Shown here one piece after another: positions 60,579 to 64,000 of a DNA stretch of 64,000 bases. This stretch comes from VXYL01 sp965199875 (GTDB lineage Bacteria; Pseudomonadota; Gammaproteobacteria; Pseudomonadales; Azotimanducaceae): the NCBI GenBank assembly GCA_965199875.1, contig OZ241346.1, positions 2,728,001 through 2,792,000 of the forward strand. Reading direction: 5' to 3'. Position 1 is the first letter of the stretch. Each line of letters starts with the position of its first letter. The notes beneath the pieces are model-generated. The model searched no databases and was not told the DNA's origin. It saw nothing but the letters and a program-made list of their open reading frames with translations. The translations under genes were made by a program, and so were the position numbers.

Positions 60579-60685
60579 CGAGCGAATCGGCGCCTTGGCC
60601 AAGACCAACGCCGTCGTCGCCTTGACGCGCCTATCGAGAGCTGGCCAAGCTCTTCCCTTCCCGAAGGTCGGCGGCGAAGCAGCGC

Positions 60686-61150
60686 ATGTTCACCATCGCC
60701 CTCTTTGAACCGGAAATACCGCCGAACACCGGCAGCATCATGCGTCTTGCGGCCAATGCCGGCGCCGAGCTGGCGCTGATCGAGCCGCTGGGCTTCGACC
60801 TCTCCAACAGCCGCTTGCGCCGTGCCGGGCTCGACTACCGGGACCTCGCCACCACCACCGTGCATGGCAGCTGGGCGGCGTTTCTGGCGCACACGGGCCA
60901 GCGCCGGATGTTCGCCTTCTCCAGCCATGCCGAACGCCGCTACGACGAGGTGGCCTACGCGGCCCGGGACGTGCTGCTGTTCGGGCCGGAAAGCTGCGGC
61001 CTGCCCGACGACATCATGGCGAGCCTGGGGCCGGAGCGCTGCCTGCGCATCCCGATGCGCGCCGGGTCGCGCAGCCTGAATCTGGCCAATGCGGTTTCCG
61101 TGGCGGTCTACGAGGCTTGGCGGCAGCACGGCTTCGCGCATGGCCGCTAG
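60686..61150 (+). CDS. trmL: tRNA (cytidine/uridine-34 2'-O)-methyltransferase
   Basis: A 154-residue SPOUT methyltransferase with FEPEIPPNTGSIMRLAANAG at the N-terminus and the knot motifs LLFGPESCGLP and IPMRAGSRSLNLANAVSVAV. TrmL methylates the wobble ribose of leucine tRNAs. Length and motifs agree with the family. The last 45 or so bases lie in a direct repeat whose second copy is next to secB, so an undisturbed chromosome would have trmL directly beside secB. Confidence 0.94.
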   Translation: MFTIALFEPEIPPNTGSIMRLAANAGAELALIEPLGFDLSNSRLRRAGLDYRDLATTTVHGSWAAFLAHTGQRRMFAFSSHAERRYDEVAYAARDVLLFGPESCGLPDDIMASLGPERCLRIPMRAGSRSLNLANAVSVAVYEAWRQHGFAHGR

Positions 61151-61268
61151 GCCGAGTCCAACCCTTAGTCGACCGTCGAGTCGCCCCCTCTCGCCGGCCT
61201 GCTGGCTGTCGAAACGCCGCTTGGCTTCGGCGTACAAGGCGTCGAAGTTCATCGGCGCCAGCGTGATC
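61102..61268. repeat. ~166-bp direct repeat, copy 1 (end of trmL plus end of secB)
   Basis: This segment contains the end of trmL and, in the opposite orientation, the last roughly 30 codons of secB (MNFDALYAEAKRRFDSQQAG). It recurs at 63534-63699 at about 95% identity with a one-base length difference. Only copy 2 is joined to the rest of secB, so the secB piece here is a relic. The 2.3 kb between the copies is an insertion. Confidence 0.88.
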
Positions 61269-61345
61269 TACGACGGCTCCGAACGAAGATCGCTGCCATG
61301 CTGTATGCAAAGACAGTTCAGGGCCGCAAGGTCGCCGAGGCAACT
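61267..61345. repeat. ~78-bp repeat, copy 1, containing a LexA-box-like palindrome
   Basis: The sequence from ATCTACGACGGC to GTCGCCGAG recurs at 62186-62262 with about 80% identity and the same orientation. The best-conserved part is the CTGT...ACAG palindrome and its surroundings. The two copies flank the decayed methylase gene. Confidence 0.65.
61301..61316. promoter_or_regulatory. LexA-box-like site, copy 1
   Basis: CTGTATGCAAAGACAG fits the gammaproteobacterial SOS operator CTGT-N8-ACAG. No intact gene follows closely on either strand, so it would be an orphan. It could be a coincidental part of the repeat. Confidence 0.35.
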
Positions 61346-61416
61346 CCGTTGCGGGTGTTTTCGGCGGGTGCGGAGGGCAGGCGTGGCGCATTAGCTGACA
61401 GCGTACCGTGAACACT

Positions 61417-62121
61417 CTAACGGCAGCCGCGAACGGGAATGCGCGTTGAGGATGATTTCGACATCGAAGGCTTGCTGCACGACGATCTCGCGTGGGCGCA
61501 CTTCCTGAACGAGATAAAGGCCCGGGCCTTGGCGATAGCCGCCTCGGTGTCTGGCGGAAATGCCATCTCGGTGATGCGCACATGCGGGAAGCGGTGTTCG
61601 GGCGCGACCTCCTTGCCCGCCAGCGCCCGCAAGAGCCGCGCGCCGGCGCGCCGCAAAGCCTCCACATCCACGCCATTGCCCATTTCGGCGATGGCCTGCG
61701 CGGCGCGGGTGCCCACGGCCATGATCTCAATGCCGGTGGCGTCCCGCCCGGTGCCGCCCGCGACCAGCACGGAGGTGCCGAGGCCGGCAAAGGGATCCAG
61801 CACCGGCCCGTCGCTAAGACCCAGCACGTCCCTTGCCAGGGTGGCGGAGAATCCTTCCTTGTATTTGAACCAGCGCAAACCCGGCTGCGCTTTGTTCGCT
61901 TGATAGGAGACCAGGCGACGATTGAGGTCTTCGCGCACCACTAGACGGCTGGCGAAGCGCCGCCCCAAGGCAGCGCGCGCGGGAGCGTCGTCGGCGGCGG
62001 ACACTAGCCGGGGCTTGCTGTGAGCGGCAAGTATGCCTCGTCGCATCGTGCCGCTGCGCTTGCGCCGGGAGTGGGCGCTATCGCCACCATTGACCTCTTT
62101 GATCGGAAGTGACTGCTGCAT
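61417..62121 (-). pseudogene. DNA methylase, truncated and frameshifted
   Basis: The frame from 62121 encodes a methylase N-terminal part: LVVREDLNRRLVSYQANKAQPGLRW, then GPVLDPFAGLGTSVLVAG (SAM site) and DATGIEIMAVG. After KARAFISF the frame is lost; a neighbouring frame continues coherently as VRPREIVVQQAFDVEIILNA. The catalytic (D/N)PPY region expected after the SAM motif is missing. It should be inactive. It lies inside the 2.3-kb insertion between trmL and secB. Confidence 0.65.
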
Positions 62122-62185
62122 TCTACTGGCATGCTACTGGCATGGTTCCTACCGGCTCGTGCGCCGCGAATCCATCAATGCTCAT

Positions 62186-62262
62186 CTATCTACGATGGCC
62201 CCGAACGGAGATCGCTACTATACTGTATGCAAAGACAGTTGCAAGGGCCGCACGGTAGCGGA
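62186..62262. repeat. ~78-bp repeat, copy 2, containing a LexA-box-like palindrome
   Basis: Second copy of the 61267-61345 element. It lies in the 348-bp gap between the decayed methylase and the NHL gene; the rest of that gap shows no gene. Confidence 0.65.
62223..62238. promoter_or_regulatory. LexA-box-like site, copy 2, overlapping a -10-like hexamer
   Basis: The same CTGT-N8-ACAG palindrome, here preceded by TA so that TACTGTATG matches well-known SOS operators. TATACT (62219-62224) overlaps it as a possible -10 element. The nearest downstream gene on the plus strand is the NHL protein, 230 bp away. Confidence 0.4.
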
Positions 62263-62468
62263 CTTGCTCTCGAACCGGGTTCAACGACCGCGGCCCCCAA
62301 CACGTCCGTCGTCACGTTCGCCGTTCGCATGTGTCGGCCCACACGGGCACGATGCTAAGGCGCACTGCGCGCAGCGGTCAAACGACCTGATCCCCGCACC
62401 CCCGCACAGTCGCGTATGGTGGGCCCGCCCGGCGCATGTGGCGGCGGAGCGACGGACGGGAGCGGTGC

Positions 62469-63494
62469 ATGACGGCTGAGGCGATCGTTACGTTGATAGG
62501 CAACGGCACGGCAGGCTGTGCCGCGGATGGCGACCGCGGCACCGCGGCGGCCATTGCAGAGCCGTTCGGCTTGGCGATGGGCCCCGATGGTTGTCTCTAT
62601 CTGTGCGATTTGGGCAATCACCGCGTCTGCCGAGTCGATCTCGCCACGGGGGCAGTGGCCACGGTTGCCGGCACGGGCCGACCGGGCTACGCCGGCGATG
62701 GCGGCCCGGCGCGCGAAGCAACCCTGCTCGAACCGTACGAGATTCGCTTCAACAGCGCTGGCGACCTGTACGTCGTAGACATGCCCAACCACGTCGTGCG
62801 CTGCGTCTCCCGGACGAGCGGACGCATCAGCACCGTCGCCGGCACGGGCCGGGCGGGCTACGCTGGCGACGGCGGCCCGGCCGCCCAAGCGCGCCTGCGG
62901 CAGCCGCACAGCATCGAGATCGGCGCGGACGGCGCCGTCTTCGTGGCCGACATCGGCAATCACCGCATACGCCGAATCGACCCCTCGAGCGGCGTGATAG
63001 ATACCTTCGCGGGCACCGGCGAAGCGGCGCCGACCATCGACGGCGCAGCGGCGCTGCACACGCCGCTGCACGGCCCGCGGGCGCTGGCCTTCGACGAGAC
63101 GGGCGACCTCCTCCTCACGCTGCGCGAAGGCAACGCGGTGTACCGCATCGACATGGACGCCGGTACCGTGCATCACGTTGCCGGCACCGGCCAGGCGGGT
63201 TACGCGGGCGACGGCGGCGACGCCAAACGGGCCGATCTGGCCGGCCCCAAAGGCATCTGCGCAACCCGATCGGCGATCTACATAGCCGACACCGAGAGCC
63301 ATACGATCCGCCGCATCGACGGCGCCACCAACCGCATCGACACGGTGGTCGGCGACGGCAGCCGCCATGACGGTGCGGATGGCGATCCCCTGCGCTGCGG
63401 CCTTGCCCGCCCGCATGGCGTGTGCGCAGCCGCCGGGCGAGTGTTCGTGGGCGACAGCGAGAATCACCGCGTGCGCGCGATGGCGGCTGCTTGA
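62469..63494 (+). CDS. NHL-repeat beta-propeller protein
   Basis: A 341-residue protein of five to six NHL blades. A typical unit ends with VAGTGRPGYAGDGGPA and continues with a LYVVDMPNHVVRCV-like strand; related copies are TVAGTGRAGYAGDGGPA and HVAGTGQAGYAGDGGDA. No signal peptide or membrane segment is visible, so it would be cytoplasmic or exported by an unusual route. ATG at 62469 has GGGAG upstream. It is the only intact gene in the insertion between trmL and secB. Ligand or enzyme activity unknown. Confidence 0.85.
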   Translation: MTAEAIVTLIGNGTAGCAADGDRGTAAAIAEPFGLAMGPDGCLYLCDLGNHRVCRVDLATGAVATVAGTGRPGYAGDGGPAREATLLEPYEIRFNSAGDLYVVDMPNHVVRCVSRTSGRISTVAGTGRAGYAGDGGPAAQARLRQPHSIEIGADGAVFVADIGNHRIRRIDPSSGVIDTFAGTGEAAPTIDGAAALHTPLHGPRALAFDETGDLLLTLREGNAVYRIDMDAGTVHHVAGTGQAGYAGDGGDAKRADLAGPKGICATRSAIYIADTESHTIRRIDGATNRIDTVVGDGSRHDGADGDPLRCGLARPHGVCAAAGRVFVGDSENHRVRAMAAA

Positions 63495-63533
63495 TCGACT
63501 TGCTGGCGTGTGGTCGCGCCCGCTCCGCTGGCA

Positions 63534-63699
63534 GGCGGTCTGCGAGGCTTGGCGGCAGCACGGCTTCGCGCATGGCCGCTAGGCTGAATCCAACGTTCAG
63601 TCGACCGTCGAGTCCCCGCCCTCCCCGGCCTGCTGGCTGTCGAAACGCCGCTTGGCTTCGGCGTACAAGGCGTCGAAGTTCATCGGCGCCAGCATGATC
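63534..63699. repeat. ~166-bp direct repeat, copy 2 (end of trmL plus end of secB)
   Basis: Partner of 61102-61268. Here the trmL part is a 45-bp remnant (EAWRQHGFAHGR and stop), while the secB part continues into the full gene. It marks the right border of the insertion. Confidence 0.88.
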
Positions 63700-64000
63700 G
63701 GCGGGAACGTGCCCTTCACCGCCAGGCTGTCCACGGTCTCGCGCAGGTAGGGAAACAGCACGGTCGGACACGCCGTGCCCAGCGCCTGCCGACGCATCTC
63801 GTCGTCTACGCCGGTGATGCGAAAGATGCCCGCCTGCTGCACTTCGACGATCATCGCCACTTCTTCGCCCAGCTTCGCTTCCAAGGTGAGCGACAGCACC
63901 ACCTCGTGGCGAGCGTCGTCCAAGGCGCGATTGCGGGTGTCGATGTCCACCTGCACCCGCGGCTGCCAGTCCCGGGCGAAGACCTCCGGCGCCAGCGGCG
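63597..64000 (-). CDS. secB: Protein-export chaperone SecB (N-terminus beyond window)
   Basis: The last 133 or so residues of SecB, continuing past the right edge: APEVFARDWQPRVQVDIDTR, VVLSLTLEAKLGEEVAMIVE, QQAGIFRITGVDDEM, TACPTVLFPYLRETV and LAPMNFDALYAE. SecB holds preproteins unfolded and delivers them to SecA. Only the first 20-30 residues are missing. Adjacent copy 1 of the repeat at 61.2 kb carries a relic of its 3' end. Confidence 0.93.
   Translation of the reverse strand, partial: PLAPEVFARDWQPRVQVDIDTRNRALDDARHEVVLSLTLEAKLGEEVAMIVEVQQAGIFRITGVDDEMRRQALGTACPTVLFPYLRETVDSLAVKGTFPPIMLAPMNFDALYAEAKRRFDSQQAGEGGDSTVD

Noticed and set aside
62650..63400. Periodic repeats that could suggest a CRISPR array or tandem DNA repeats
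   Set aside because: The periodicity follows NHL blades at the protein level; spacing and sequence vary and the frame is open throughout.
1..64000. tRNA, rRNA, riboswitch or strong intrinsic terminator
   Set aside because: No cloverleaf, rRNA segment or GC hairpin followed by a T run was convincing by eye. Covariance-model searches would be needed to be sure.

Overview
The window is GC-rich bacterial chromosome. Gene content points to a gammaproteobacterium: purM is followed by a DUF2066 gene, a CDP-alcohol transferase and hda; trmL lies beside secB; yacG and gltB/gltD are also present. The TauD/TfdA dioxygenase, class III CoA-transferase and amidase genes, together with the very high density of toxin-antitoxin and defence modules, resemble marine or host-associated members of that class. 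The organism assignment is inference; there is no rRNA or tRNA gene here to support it.

Layout. 1-6.5 kb holds metabolic genes: the edge of a probable quinoprotein dehydrogenase, a Tat-exported Rieske protein, glyA, an alpha/beta hydrolase coupled to metY, yacG, and a NIPSNAP protein coupled to an amidase. 6.5-7.6 kb is a small accessory insert (a DUF4143 relic and a nucleotidyltransferase-like pair). 7.6-14.7 kb is the glutamate synthase operon gltB-gltD, with a PD-(D/E)XK nuclease-like gene wedged between the two subunits. 14.8-30.8 kb is a defence island. Its three large minus-strand genes are an SNF2 helicase with a C-terminal DUF3883 domain, a DUF1156 DNA methylase and a DUF499 ATPase. 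Small modules are interleaved: DUF4160/DUF2442, Phd/VapC, retropepsin/DUF5678, an SDP-type protease with a small partner, an OLD/RecF-like ATPase with a decayed TOPRIM-like partner, and a three-gene plus-strand set ending in an HTH antitoxin.

30.9-36.7 kb returns to core metabolism: purC and a monofunctional AICAR transformylase, an SDR, a YciO-type protein, a TauD-family dioxygenase and a CoA-transferase. 36.7-46.3 kb is a second, heavily decayed island. It has an AAA ATPase relic, two halves of one restriction-modification-like operon that share a ~208-bp repeat, an ADP-ribosylglycohydrolase with an upstream phosphatase broken by one stop codon, a truncated AAA ATPase, a secreted hydrolase, a PLD-type nuclease, a twice-frameshifted Eco57I-like methylase, and an AbrB/VapC remnant containing a 14-C tract. 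46.3-52.2 kb is the core block purM, DUF2066, CDP-alcohol transferase, hda, murG-like, serA. 52.2-53.7 kb is a DUF488/dual-OB module flanked by gene fragments. 53.7-59.2 kb carries a GST and a GldA/GldF-GldG/DUF4340 ABC export operon. 59.4-64 kb holds another AAA ATPase, trmL, a 2.3-kb insertion flanked by 166-bp direct repeats (a decayed methylase, an NHL-repeat protein, two LexA-box-like sites), and secB running off the right edge.

A recurring theme is reciprocal partial duplication. At 20.9/22.2, 37.5/45.5, 61.1/63.5 and 61.3/62.2 kb, homologous segments of about 75-210 bp flank accessory cargo, and truncated genes abut them. The accessory regions appear to grow and decay by recombination between partial copies of the same defence operons. 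I could run no searches; family names come from motif recognition, and identities were estimated by eye.
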